A stretch of 44,376 nucleotides of DNA from Acidovorax sp. SCN 68-22 (GTDB lineage: Bacteria; Pseudomonadota; Gammaproteobacteria; Burkholderiales; Burkholderiaceae_C). Location of the stretch: NCBI GenBank assembly GCA_001724785.1, contig MEDL01000002.1, positions 1-44,376 on the forward strand, written 5' to 3'. Both the position numbers and the translations under genes were made by a program. Below, piece after piece: positions 9,638-20,125 of the stretch. Position 1 is the stretch's first letter. The number at the start of each line of letters is the position of its first letter. The notes beneath the pieces are model-generated. The model did not search any database, was not told where the DNA came from, and saw only the letters and a list, made by a program, of their open reading frames with translations.

Positions 9638-11158
9638 ATGCAAATAGAAATCACCCAAGTGGGCATCGTCGGCGCAGGCGCCATGGGCCAGGGGATCGCA
9701 CAGCTCGCGGCCGAAGCCGGGTGCACCGTGCGCCTGCTGGACACGCGGCCGGGCGCCGCGCACGACGCCGTGCAGGCCATCGTCTGGCAGTGGGAGCGGC
9801 TGGCGGAAAGCGGCAAGCGCAGCACGCAGGCCGTCCACGCCTGCCGAACCCGGCTTTTCGCGGCGGCGGACCTGGCCGAACTCGCCGCTTGCGACCTCGT
9901 CGTCGAAGCCATCGCCGAACAGGCCGACGCCAAGCGCGCGCTGCTGGCGGAGCTGGAAGCGGTGGTAGCGACGGGCGCGCTCCTGGCCAGCAACACCTCA
10001 TCGCTGTCGATCACGGCGCTGGGGACCGCGCTCGCGCAGCCCCAGCGCTTTTGCGGCTTCCATTTCTTCAACCCGGCGCCGCGCATGAAGGTGGTGGAAA
10101 TCGTCCCGGGCCTGCGCACAGCCCCTGCAACTGCGGACGCGCTGGCGGCACTCGCCGTGCGCATGGGGCACACACCCGTGCGGGCGCAGGACACGCCGGG
10201 CTTCATCGTGAACCGGGCCGGCCGGGCATTCGGTACCGAAGCGCTGGCCATCGTCTCCGAAGGGGTCACCGACTTCGCCACGGTCGACCGCATCCTGCGC
10301 GACCAGGTCGGCTTTCGGCTCGGGCCCTTCGAACTGATGGACCTGACGGGGCTGGACGTTTCCCACCCGGTCATGGAATCGATCTACCACCAGTTCTACG
10401 AGGAGCCCCGCTTTCGCCCCAGCGTCATCACCGCGCAGCGTCTGGCCGCGGGCTTGCTGGGCCGCAAGAGCGGCGCCGGCTTCTACCGCTACGACAACGG
10501 CGTGGCCCAAGTCCCGGACGAACCGCCCGCCCCCACCGCCGGGACGCTGCCGCCGGTGTGGGTATCGTCCCGCGCCGCGCGCCGCGCCGAGTTGTACCAG
10601 CTGCTCAAGGACCTGGGCGCGTCCATAGAAACCGCGTCGGCGCCGTCGAGCCAGGCCTTGTGCCTGGTGGCGCCGCTCGGTTTCGACGTGACCACCGTTG
10701 CCGTCGTCGAGCGCCTGGACCCGGCGCGCACGGTGGGCATCGATCTGCTCATCGACGACGCCAGCACGCGGCGCCGCGTCTTGGCCACCAACCCGGCGAC
10801 GCGCGGCGACATGCGCGATGCGGCCCACGCCCTGATGGCGCGCGACGGCAAGCCCGTGAGCGTGCTCAAGGACAGCGGCGGCTTTGTCACCCAGCGCGTG
10901 GTGGCGCAGATCGTCAACACCGCCAGCGACATCTGCCAGCAGGCCGCCTGCCGGCCTGCCGAGCTGGAGCAGGCCGTGGCCCTGGGCCTGGGCTACCCGC
11001 TCGGACCCCTCGCCATGGGCGACCGCTGGGGACCGACGAACATCCTCGAAGTACTGTTCAACCTGCAGACGGTGTACGGCGACCCGCGCTACCGTCCCAG
11101 TCCCTGGCTGCGCCGGCGCGGCGCGCTGGGCCTGAGCCTTACCCATACGGAGGCGTGA
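9638..11158 (+). CDS. 3-hydroxyacyl-CoA dehydrogenase (PaaH-like)
   Basis: Rossmann VGIVGAGAMGQGIAQLAAEAG; SNTSSLSITAL; HFFNPAPRMKVVEIVPG. Start taken at MQIEITQ. Confidence 0.92.
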   Translation: MQIEITQVGIVGAGAMGQGIAQLAAEAGCTVRLLDTRPGAAHDAVQAIVWQWERLAESGKRSTQAVHACRTRLFAAADLAELAACDLVVEAIAEQADAKRALLAELEAVVATGALLASNTSSLSITALGTALAQPQRFCGFHFFNPAPRMKVVEIVPGLRTAPATADALAALAVRMGHTPVRAQDTPGFIVNRAGRAFGTEALAIVSEGVTDFATVDRILRDQVGFRLGPFELMDLTGLDVSHPVMESIYHQFYEEPRFRPSVITAQRLAAGLLGRKSGAGFYRYDNGVAQVPDEPPAPTAGTLPPVWVSSRAARRAELYQLLKDLGASIETASAPSSQALCLVAPLGFDVTTVAVVERLDPARTVGIDLLIDDASTRRRVLATNPATRGDMRDAAHALMARDGKPVSVLKDSGGFVTQRVVAQIVNTASDICQQAACRPAELEQAVALGLGYPLGPLAMGDRWGPTNILEVLFNLQTVYGDPRYRPSPWLRRRGALGLSLTHTEA

Positions 11159-11163
11159 CCGCC

Positions 11164-11943
11164 ATGGCCGCAGAACTGGTGAGCCGTACCGACGGCCAGA
11201 CACTGATCCTGACCCTGCAAGGCGCCGGCGGGCAGCACACGCTGGGCCCCGACGTCTACGCCGCCGGCATCGAGGCCTTGAACGGCGCCGAGCGCAACAG
11301 CGATGTGCGCAGCGTCGTGCTCACCGGGGCGGGCGGCTTGTTCAGCGCCGGCGGCGACCTGGTGCGCCTGCAGGCCAGCCGGGCGCTGGAGGAGCAGGCA
11401 CAGGCCGCCGGCGTGGACGGCCTGCACGATTGGGTAGAAACGCTCCGCACGCATCCCAAGCCTGTGGTGGCGGCGGTCGAGGGCGTGGCGGCGGGGGCGG
11501 GCTGCGCCCTGGCACTGGCCTGCGACTTCATCGTGGCGGCGCGCAACGCCCGCTTTGTGCTGGCATACGGGCGCGTCGGCCTGTCGCCGGACGGCGGCGC
11601 AAGCTGGGCGCTGGCCCAGGCGTTGCCGCGCATGCTGGCGAGCGAATGGCTGATGCTGGGCGATGCGCTGCCTGCCGAGCGCCTGCACACCCTGGGCCTG
11701 GTGAATCGGCTGGCCGACCCGGGCGCGGCGCTGGTCGGCGCTCTGGAACTGTGCGCCGCCCTGCACGAGCGCCCGGCCAATGTGCTTGCCAGCGTCAAGG
11801 AGCTGCTCGCCGAGGCGCCCACGAACGACCTGCACGCCCAACTGGCCCGCGAGCGCGCGCATTTTGTCGCCAACCTGCGCCACGCCAACGCGGGCGAAGG
11901 CATCGCCGCCTTCCTCGACAAGCGCGCTCCGCGCTTTCGATAA
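11164..11943 (+). CDS. Enoyl-CoA hydratase/isomerase family protein
   Basis: Crotonase motifs FSAGGDLVRLQ and PVVAAVEGVAAGAGCALALACDFIVAA. Confidence 0.9.
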   Translation: MAAELVSRTDGQTLILTLQGAGGQHTLGPDVYAAGIEALNGAERNSDVRSVVLTGAGGLFSAGGDLVRLQASRALEEQAQAAGVDGLHDWVETLRTHPKPVVAAVEGVAAGAGCALALACDFIVAARNARFVLAYGRVGLSPDGGASWALAQALPRMLASEWLMLGDALPAERLHTLGLVNRLADPGAALVGALELCAALHERPANVLASVKELLAEAPTNDLHAQLARERAHFVANLRHANAGEGIAAFLDKRAPRFR

Positions 11944-12042
11944 GCCGCGCGCGGCGGGACCCGGTGGCCGCACACCCACAGCGGCGCTGCGCGGTCCCGC
12001 ACGCGACAATGAAACCGCCTCCAGTCACGCAAAAGACAGCCC

Positions 12043-12762
12043 ATGGAAGACCCTATTCTTACTATCGAAGAACGCGAGGCGATCAATTCCGGTCGCTGGT
12101 TCTCTTCCCTCTCCCCTTCGCTGCGGCACGACATTCTCCGATGCGCCTACGTCAAACGATTCAAGGATGGCAGCCTGATCGCCGCGCGGGGCGACCCGCC
12201 CGAAGAGTGGATCGCCTGCGCCCGCGGTGCCGTGCGGGTGAGCTCCACATCCATCTCGGGCAAGCAGATCACCTTGACCTACGTGGAGCCGGGCATCTGG
12301 TTCGGCGACGTGGCGATATTCGACGGCGACCAGCGCACGCACGATGCCTATGCCCATGGGGCAACCACCATCCTGTGCGTCGCCAAGGCCGATTTCAAGA
12401 AGATCCTGGCCACGCACGTCGAACTCTACGAGGCCATGCTGCGCCTGCACGCGCGCCGCATCCGCCAGCTCTATGGCTTGGTGGAAGACTTGAACACCCT
12501 GCCGCTGCGTGCGCGCCTGGCCAAGCAGCTGCTGCACCTGGTGCGCAGCTACGGCATTCCCAGCCTCTCGCACAACGAAGAAATGCGCATCGGCCTGCAG
12601 CTGGCGCAGGAAGAACTGGCCCAGCTCCTGGGCGCGTCGCGCCAACGCGTGAACCAGGAACTCAAGGCCATGGAACGCGACGACATCATCCGCATCGAGC
12701 CGGGTGGGCTGGTGGTGCGCAACCGCCCGGCGCTGATGCGCCTGACCGAGCTCGATCTCTGA
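12043..12762 (+). CDS. Crp/Fnr-family transcriptional regulator
   Basis: Cyclic-nucleotide-binding-like domain followed by HTH QEELAQLLGASRQRVNQELKAMERDDIIRIEPGGLVV. Confidence 0.88.
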   Translation: MEDPILTIEEREAINSGRWFSSLSPSLRHDILRCAYVKRFKDGSLIAARGDPPEEWIACARGAVRVSSTSISGKQITLTYVEPGIWFGDVAIFDGDQRTHDAYAHGATTILCVAKADFKKILATHVELYEAMLRLHARRIRQLYGLVEDLNTLPLRARLAKQLLHLVRSYGIPSLSHNEEMRIGLQLAQEELAQLLGASRQRVNQELKAMERDDIIRIEPGGLVVRNRPALMRLTELDL

Positions 12763-12774
12763 ACCGGAACGCCC

Positions 12775-13872
12775 ATGAGCAACTTTGACCATTTCGTCGG
12801 CACGCGTGCCGTCTCGGGCACGCACGCCTTCGACACCGAGGCCCTGGCCGCCTGGCTGGCGCCACGGCTGGAAGGGTTCTCGGGCCCCTTGCAGGTGGAG
12901 ATGTTCAAGGGCGGGCAGTCGAACCCCACATACAAGCTGATCACGCCCGGCCGCTGCTACGTGATGCGCGCCAAGCCGGGCCCGGTGGCCAAGCTGCTGC
13001 CCTCGGCGCACGCCATCGAGCGCGAGTTCGCCGTGATGAGCGGCCTGCAGGGCACCGCCGTCCCGGTGCCGCACATGCACGTGCTGTGCGAGGACGAATC
13101 GGTCATCGGCCGCGCCTTCTACATCATGGAATACATGGAGGGCCGCGTGCTCTGGGACCAGGCCCTGCCGGGCATGGCGCCGGCGGAGCGCGCTGCGATC
13201 TACGACGAGACCAACCGCGTGATCGCCGCGCTGCACTCGGTCGACTATGCCGCACGCGGCCTGGCGGCCTACGGCAAGCCGGGCAATTATTTCGAGCGCC
13301 AGATCGGCCGCTGGAGCAAGCAGTACCAGGCCTCCATCACCCAGCCCATCGAAGAGATGGATCGGCTGATGCAGTGGCTGCCGGCGCACATTCCGGCCGG
13401 CGCGCGGGACGCGGCGCGCACCGCCATCGTGCACGGCGATTTCCGGCTGGACAACATCATGTTCCACCCCACCGAGCCGCGCGCCATTGCCGTGCTCGAC
13501 TGGGAGCTGTCCACCCTGGGCCACCCGCTGGCCGACTTCAGCTACCACTGCATGGCCTGGCACATACCGCCCGGGACCTTCCGCGGCATCGGCGGGCTGG
13601 ACCATGCCGCGCTCGGCATCCCGACGGAGGCCGAGTACATCCGCCGCTACTGCGAGCGCACTGGCCTGGCGACGCCCGAGGAACTGGCGCACGACTGGAA
13701 CTTCTACCTGGCCTACAACCTGTTCCGGCTGGCCGCCATCCTGCAGGGCATTGCCAAGCGCGTCGAGACGGGCACCGCTTCCAGCGCCCAGGCCAAGGCC
13801 TCGGCCGCCGGCGCCCGGCCGCTGGCGCAGATGGCCTGGGACTTTGCCCAGCGCAGCCAGCGCGATTTTTGA
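12775..13872 (+). CDS. Phosphotransferase family protein (APH-like, acyl-CoA-dehydrogenase-associated type)
   Basis: [79 protein letters not shown]. Confidence 0.9.
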   Translation: MSNFDHFVGTRAVSGTHAFDTEALAAWLAPRLEGFSGPLQVEMFKGGQSNPTYKLITPGRCYVMRAKPGPVAKLLPSAHAIEREFAVMSGLQGTAVPVPHMHVLCEDESVIGRAFYIMEYMEGRVLWDQALPGMAPAERAAIYDETNRVIAALHSVDYAARGLAAYGKPGNYFERQIGRWSKQYQASITQPIEEMDRLMQWLPAHIPAGARDAARTAIVHGDFRLDNIMFHPTEPRAIAVLDWELSTLGHPLADFSYHCMAWHIPPGTFRGIGGLDHAALGIPTEAEYIRRYCERTGLATPEELAHDWNFYLAYNLFRLAAILQGIAKRVETGTASSAQAKASAAGARPLAQMAWDFAQRSQRDF

Positions 13873-13883
13873 AGGAGAACTCC

Positions 13884-15131
13884 ATGGACTTTGACTATTC
13901 CCCCAAGACCAAGGACTTGCAGGCGCGCCTGCTCAAGTTCATGGACGAGCACATCTACCCCGCCGAAGCCGAGGTGGCGCGCGAACTGGCGGCCAACACC
14001 CAGGCGGGCAAGCGCTGGACGCCGCTGGCCACCATCGAGAACCTGAAACCCAAGGCGCAGGCCGCCGGGCTGTGGAACCTGTTCCTGCCGGTGGACACCG
14101 CCGAGGCCTCGGGCTACCAGGGCGCGGGCCTGACGAACCAGGAATACGCGCCGCTCGCGGAAATCATGGGCCGCGTCACCTGGGCAAGCGAGGTCTTCAA
14201 CTGCTCGGCGCCCGACACCGGCAACATGGAAACCATCGCCCGCTACGGCGACGAGGCCAACAAGGCACGCTGGCTCAAACCCCTGCTGGAAGGAAAGATC
14301 CGCTCGGCTTTCGCCATGACGGAGCCGGCCGTGGCCTCCAGCGACGCCACCAACATCGAGACGCGCATCGAGCGCCAGGGCGACGAATACGTCATCAACG
14401 GGCGCAAATGGTGGACCTCCGGGGCCAACGACCCGCGCTGCGCGGTCTTCGTGACCATGGGCAAGACCGACCCCGAAGCGCCGCGCCACTCGCAGCAAAG
14501 CATGGTGCTGGTGCCGGCCGACACTCCCGGCGTGCAGGTGCTGCGCCATCTGAACGTGTTCGGCTACGACGACGCGCCGCACGGCCACGCCGAAATGCTG
14601 TTCGAGAACGTGCGCGTACCGGTCGGCAACATCCTGCTCGGCGAAGGGCGTGGCTTCGAGATCGCCCAGGGGCGCCTGGGTCCCGGCCGGATTCACCACT
14701 GCATGCGGCTCATCGGCCTGGCCGAGCGCGCGCTGGAACTGATGTGCAAGCGCGCCCTCTCCCGCGTCGCCTTTGGCAAGACGGTGGCGCAGCAGGGCGT
14801 GACGCAGGAGCGCATTGCCGAGGCGCGCTGCAAGATCGACATGGCGCGCCTGCTGACGCTCAAGGCCGCCTGGATGATGGACGTCGCCGGCAACAAGGTT
14901 GCCAAGACCGAGATCGCCATGATCAAGGTCGTCGCCCCGAGCATGGCCTGCGAGGTCATCGACTGGGCCATGCAGGCGCACGGCGGCGGCGGCGTCTGCG
15001 ACGACTTCCCGCTGGCCTATTCCTATGCCGGCGCCCGCACGCTGCGCTTTGCCGACGGACCGGACGAAGTGCACCGCGCCTCCATCGCCAAGATGGAGCT
15101 GGGCAAATACGCACCGCCCAAGCCGCGCTGA
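13884..15131 (+). CDS. Acyl-CoA dehydrogenase
   Basis: [55 protein letters not shown]. Start taken at MDFDYSPK. Confidence 0.92.
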   Translation: MDFDYSPKTKDLQARLLKFMDEHIYPAEAEVARELAANTQAGKRWTPLATIENLKPKAQAAGLWNLFLPVDTAEASGYQGAGLTNQEYAPLAEIMGRVTWASEVFNCSAPDTGNMETIARYGDEANKARWLKPLLEGKIRSAFAMTEPAVASSDATNIETRIERQGDEYVINGRKWWTSGANDPRCAVFVTMGKTDPEAPRHSQQSMVLVPADTPGVQVLRHLNVFGYDDAPHGHAEMLFENVRVPVGNILLGEGRGFEIAQGRLGPGRIHHCMRLIGLAERALELMCKRALSRVAFGKTVAQQGVTQERIAEARCKIDMARLLTLKAAWMMDVAGNKVAKTEIAMIKVVAPSMACEVIDWAMQAHGGGGVCDDFPLAYSYAGARTLRFADGPDEVHRASIAKMELGKYAPPKPR

Positions 15132-15149
15132 ACCTTGCTGCGGACTGAT

Positions 15150-15216
15150 GCTATCTTTAGGATAGCTTAAAACATATACAAGACAAGCGCTAGAGGCCAT
15201 TTATAGCCAAAATTTG
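15150..15216. repeat. Dispersed repeat, copy 3
   Basis: GCTATCTTTAGGATAGCTTAAAACATATACAAGACAAGCGCTAGAGGCC; between convergent genes. Confidence 0.8.
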
Positions 15217-15227
15217 GCGCTATCCTG

Positions 15228-16175
15228 TCACCCGGCGGCGGTGCGGCTGTCATGGACGTGGAAGGCCAGCACCGGCGCGCCCGCGCCGAACGGCGTGCCG
15301 AGCGAGACCTCGCCACGGCCGTGCAGGATGCAGGCGTCGCGCCGCAGCCGCACCTCGGCCTCGCTGCCGTCGAAGCGCACCCAGCTGCCGAAGCTGCTGA
15401 CGTCCGTCAACGTGAAGCACCCCTGGCGCCAGTCGATGCGCGCGTGCATGCGCGAGACGCGCGGGTCGTGCACAAAGCAATCGGCCTCGGGCGAGCGGCC
15501 GATGTGCAGCGGCGCCTCGTCCGAACCGAACACCCGCGCCTCGTCCAGCCAGCCCAGCTCCAGGCGCCCCGCGCCACGGTCCATGGGTGCCACCATGCTG
15601 GGCAGGTCGGCGTGCTCGGTCAGAGCGTCCTGCGGAACGTCCTCCCGCCAATCGGCCTGGTACACCACCTGCGTTTCGGACTTGCCGCGGATGTCGAACA
15701 CCCCGAGCCGGCGAAAGTGCACATTGGGCACCGCACCGGCGTCCACGGCGGTGGCGTCGGTGACCCAGACTTCGTTCGCCAGCGCGCGCTCGCACAGGCG
15801 CGACGCCACGTTCACGGCGTCGCCGTAGGTGTCGCCATCGAGCTCCATGACTTCGCCGCTCGCCACCCCGATGCGGATCGCCATGCGCAAGGGCTCGGCC
15901 CAGTGCGCCAGGTTGGCTTGGTGGCTGCGCTGCAAGGCGGCCGAGGCGGCGATGGCGGCCGAGGCATCGACGAACACGCTCAGCACGCCGTCGCCGAGCT
16001 CCTTCACCACGCGGCCGCCATGGGCCACGACCACGTCGCCCATCCAGCGCGTCAGCCGGTTGACGACTTTCGAAGCCCGCTCGTTGCCCAGGGATTCGTA
16101 CAGCGCGGCGCTTCCCGACAGGTCGGAAAACATGACGGTGGCAAAGGTGCGCAAGATGGGGGTGCCGTGGGCCAA
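15228..16175 (-). CDS. Adenylate/guanylate cyclase catalytic domain fused to FHA domain
   Basis: TFATVMFSDLSGSAALYESLGNERA, GDTYGDAVNVASRLCE (class III cyclase); LHIGRSPEADCFVHDPRVSRMHARI (FHA). Start uncertain: a TTG at 16175 avoids overlap with the next gene; the frame is open to 16298. Confidence 0.85.
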   Translation of the reverse strand: MAHGTPILRTFATVMFSDLSGSAALYESLGNERASKVVNRLTRWMGDVVVAHGGRVVKELGDGVLSVFVDASAAIAASAALQRSHQANLAHWAEPLRMAIRIGVASGEVMELDGDTYGDAVNVASRLCERALANEVWVTDATAVDAGAVPNVHFRRLGVFDIRGKSETQVVYQADWREDVPQDALTEHADLPSMVAPMDRGAGRLELGWLDEARVFGSDEAPLHIGRSPEADCFVHDPRVSRMHARIDWRQGCFTLTDVSSFGSWVRFDGSEAEVRLRRDACILHGRGEVSLGTPFGAGAPVLAFHVHDSRTAAG

Positions 16176-16189
16176 GGGATGCGCCGAGT

Positions 16190-17641
16190 TTAGGCGCTGG
16201 GCGCCGATTCGCCCTGTGCCTTTGGCGTCGGCCCGGCCGACGCGCGCGCCAGCCATGCCGCGGCGCCCTGCCCCGCCACGCGGCCGCTCGCCAGGCACGC
16301 GGTGAGCAGGTAGCCGCCGGTGGGCGCCTCCCAGTCGAGCATCTCGCCGCAGCAGAACACGCCGGGGCGCTGGTGCAGCATCAGTTGCCCGTCCAGGGCC
16401 TCGGGCACGACGCCGCCGGCCGTGCTGATGGCCTGTGCCACGGGGCTTGGCGCCAGCACGGTGACCGGCAGCTGCTTGATGGCCGTGGCCAGGACCGCCG
16501 CATCGGCCAGCTGCTCCTTGTCCAGCAGTTCATACAGCAGCGCCAGCTTCACGCCCGACAGGCCGAGCCGGCTCTTGAGGTGCGTGGACAGGGACCGGGA
16601 GCCGCGCGGGTGCGCCACCTCGGCCGCCACCCGCTCGGCCGCGTGGTCGGGGAGCAAATCGAGCGCGAACGTGGCCTGGCCGCTGCGCGCGATCTCGTCG
16701 CGCAGCAAGGCCGACACGGCGTACACCAGGCTGCCTTCCACGCCGGTTTCGGTAACGACGAATTCGCCCCGGCGGGTGAACGACCGGCCCAGGCTGTCGA
16801 CAAACGACACGGCGACGGACTTGAGCGCCGCGCCGGCATGGCGCTCGCGAAAGTGCGTGCTCCAGCCGCTACCCCCAGGGCCGGACTGCCCGATCAGGTC
16901 CTTGAGGAATTCGCGCCGCGTTTCTGCGCGGGGCCCCGGGCGGCCGGCAACATCGAAACCGCAGTTGGCCGGCCGCAGCGGCGCCAGCGCCACCCCAGCG
17001 TCCCCCAGCAGCGGCACCCAGGCGCCGTCCGAACCGAGCTGGGGCCAGCTCGCTCCGCCGAGGGCCAGGACCAGCGCACGCGCCGGCACGCGGTGCGCCC
17101 CGTGCGGGCCCAGGAACAGCAGCGTGCCATCGTCCGCCCAGCCGTGCCAGCGCTCGCGCATGTGCAGCTGCACGCCGGCGGCGCGCAGGCGCGACAGTAA
17201 GGCGCGCAGCAGCGGCGCGGCCTTCATCTCCTGCGGGAAGACGCGGCCCGAGCTCCCCACGAAGGTATCCACCCCCAAGCCGTGGGCCCAGGCCCGCACC
17301 TGCGGGGCACCGAACGCCTCCAGCCACGGCCCGACCCAGGGCGCACGCTCGCCGTATCGGCCCAGAAAAGCGGCCGCGGGCTCGGAATGCGTCAGGTTGA
17401 GGCCGCCCTTTCCGGCCAGCAGGAACTTGCGCCCCGCCGACGGCATGGCGTCGTACACATGCACCCGCCAGCCCGCGGCCGCGAGCTGCTCGGCCGCCAT
17501 CAGGCCCGCCGGACCGGCACCCACCACCGCCGCATCCACCGGGAGATCGGTCTCTCCGCCGTGCTGCGGCGGGCTGGCTGGGGTGGTCGTCGCTGTGGGC
17601 AATGGGGTTCTCCAGGCATCGTTTTTCGCTATGACAGTCAT
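16190..17641 (-). CDS. NAD(P)/FAD-dependent oxidoreductase, HI0933/BaiN-like flavoprotein
   Basis: [66 protein letters not shown] at 17641 preferred over an upstream GTG at 17689. Confidence 0.88.
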   Translation of the reverse strand: MTVIAKNDAWRTPLPTATTTPASPPQHGGETDLPVDAAVVGAGPAGLMAAEQLAAAGWRVHVYDAMPSAGRKFLLAGKGGLNLTHSEPAAAFLGRYGERAPWVGPWLEAFGAPQVRAWAHGLGVDTFVGSSGRVFPQEMKAAPLLRALLSRLRAAGVQLHMRERWHGWADDGTLLFLGPHGAHRVPARALVLALGGASWPQLGSDGAWVPLLGDAGVALAPLRPANCGFDVAGRPGPRAETRREFLKDLIGQSGPGGSGWSTHFRERHAGAALKSVAVSFVDSLGRSFTRRGEFVVTETGVEGSLVYAVSALLRDEIARSGQATFALDLLPDHAAERVAAEVAHPRGSRSLSTHLKSRLGLSGVKLALLYELLDKEQLADAAVLATAIKQLPVTVLAPSPVAQAISTAGGVVPEALDGQLMLHQRPGVFCCGEMLDWEAPTGGYLLTACLASGRVAGQGAAAWLARASAGPTPKAQGESAPSA

Positions 17642-17644
17642 AGC
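17628..17644. promoter_or_regulatory. Perfect 17-bp palindrome GCTATGAC-A-GTCATAGC at the flavoprotein start / trxA upstream region
   Basis: Direct reading of the sequence. Confidence 0.4.
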
Positions 17645-17732
17645 AGTTCCCAACCCTTTCGGAGGTGGGTGGATGCCTGTTTCTGTCACAATCGACGTAC
17701 TCTATCTGTTTCGCATCGAGCAAAGGAAAAGC

Positions 17733-18065
17733 ATGGCCAGCGATCTCATCAAGCACCTGTCGGACGCCAGCTTCCAGGCCGACGTGCTGCAATCGGCAAC
17801 GCCCGTCCTGGTGGACTATTGGGCCGAATGGTGCGGCCCCTGCAAAATGATTGCCCCCATCCTCGACGAGGTGGCCGGCACCTACCAAGGCAAGCTCCAG
17901 ATTGCCAAGATGAACGTGGACGAGAACCGCGAGGTTCCGGCACGCTACGGTATCCGCGGCATCCCCACGCTCATGCTGTTTCGCAATGGCGAGCTCGCCG
18001 CCACCAAGGTTGGCGCCATGAGCAAGGCGCAGCTCACGGCCTTCATCGACCAGCAACTGGCCTGA
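17733..18065 (+). CDS. trxA: Thioredoxin
   Basis: [22 protein letters not shown]; 110 aa; immediately upstream of rho. Confidence 0.96.
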   Translation: MASDLIKHLSDASFQADVLQSATPVLVDYWAEWCGPCKMIAPILDEVAGTYQGKLQIAKMNVDENREVPARYGIRGIPTLMLFRNGELAATKVGAMSKAQLTAFIDQQLA

Positions 18066-18307
18066 TTCACCACCTTGTGCGCTGCCGCGCCAGCCTGGCG
18101 CCCAGCGCGCCCTCCCTGCTGCTGCGGGCGCGCGCCGCCCCGGCGGCCTGACCTGAAAATTTTCCTGTCATAATCGTTTCCGCTCACCGCTGCGCAAACC
18201 CATGCGTCCGGTTCGAGCCTTCAGGCCCTGACAGACCCGCTCACAGCGGCTTTCCTGGCACAGAGTCCTCTCCCTGATTTCCACCAACTCCGTTCAGGAG
18301 TAACCCC

Positions 18308-19570
<1,263 letters not shown>

Positions 19571-19744
19571 CATCCCCCTGAGGCGCTTGCGCGGCGGTTC
19601 TCGCATGGCGCCGCGTCGGTACCGAGCGAAGTTTGGAACCCTGAAATTGCAGCAAAGATGCCCTGTGCCATAATGGCGGGCTTTTTCTTGCGGAAAGTAC
19701 GCCGGACTGGCCGGCACGGCTCCCGCACTTGACAAGGATGGATC

Positions 19745-20002
19745 ATGAAAGAAGGCATTCACCCCAACTACCGCGAAGTGCTCTTCGTGGACCTCTCCAA
19801 CGGTTTCAAGTTCGTCACGCGTTCGTGTGTGAACACCAAGGAAATGGGCAAGACCGACGACGGCCGTGAACTGCCGCTGTTCAAGCTCGATACGTCCAGC
19901 GAATCGCACCCCTTCTACACCGGCACGCAGAAGTCGGTGGACAACATGGGCGGCCGCGTGGAGCGCTTCCGCAACCGCTTCGGCAAGACCGCAGCCAAGT
20001 AA
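19745..20002 (+). CDS. rpmE2: 50S ribosomal protein L31, type B (no zinc-ribbon cysteines)
   Basis: MKEGIHPNYREVLFVDLSNGFKFVTRSCVN...HPFYTGTQKSVDNMGGRVERFRNRFG. Confidence 0.96.
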   Translation: MKEGIHPNYREVLFVDLSNGFKFVTRSCVNTKEMGKTDDGRELPLFKLDTSSESHPFYTGTQKSVDNMGGRVERFRNRFGKTAAK

Positions 20003-20050
20003 GCGCCGAAGGCGAGCGGCGCTCTGCCGCCGGTGCCGTAGCACCCGCCG

Positions 20051-20084
20051 AAAAGGCAGCCCGGGAAACCGCGCTGCCTTTTTG
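20051..20084 (+). terminator. Rho-independent terminator after rpmE2
   Basis: AGGCAGC...GCTGCCT stem followed by a T run. Confidence 0.75.
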
Positions 20085-20125
20085 TTTGCCCGTATGCTTC
20101 GCGGCGAGCCGCCGCCCGATTCCGC

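Noticed and set aside
7605-9647. 680-aa plus-strand ORF antisense to the FimV-like gene
   Set aside because: Composition-driven antisense frame; the minus-strand product has a signal peptide, TM segment and TPR-like region.
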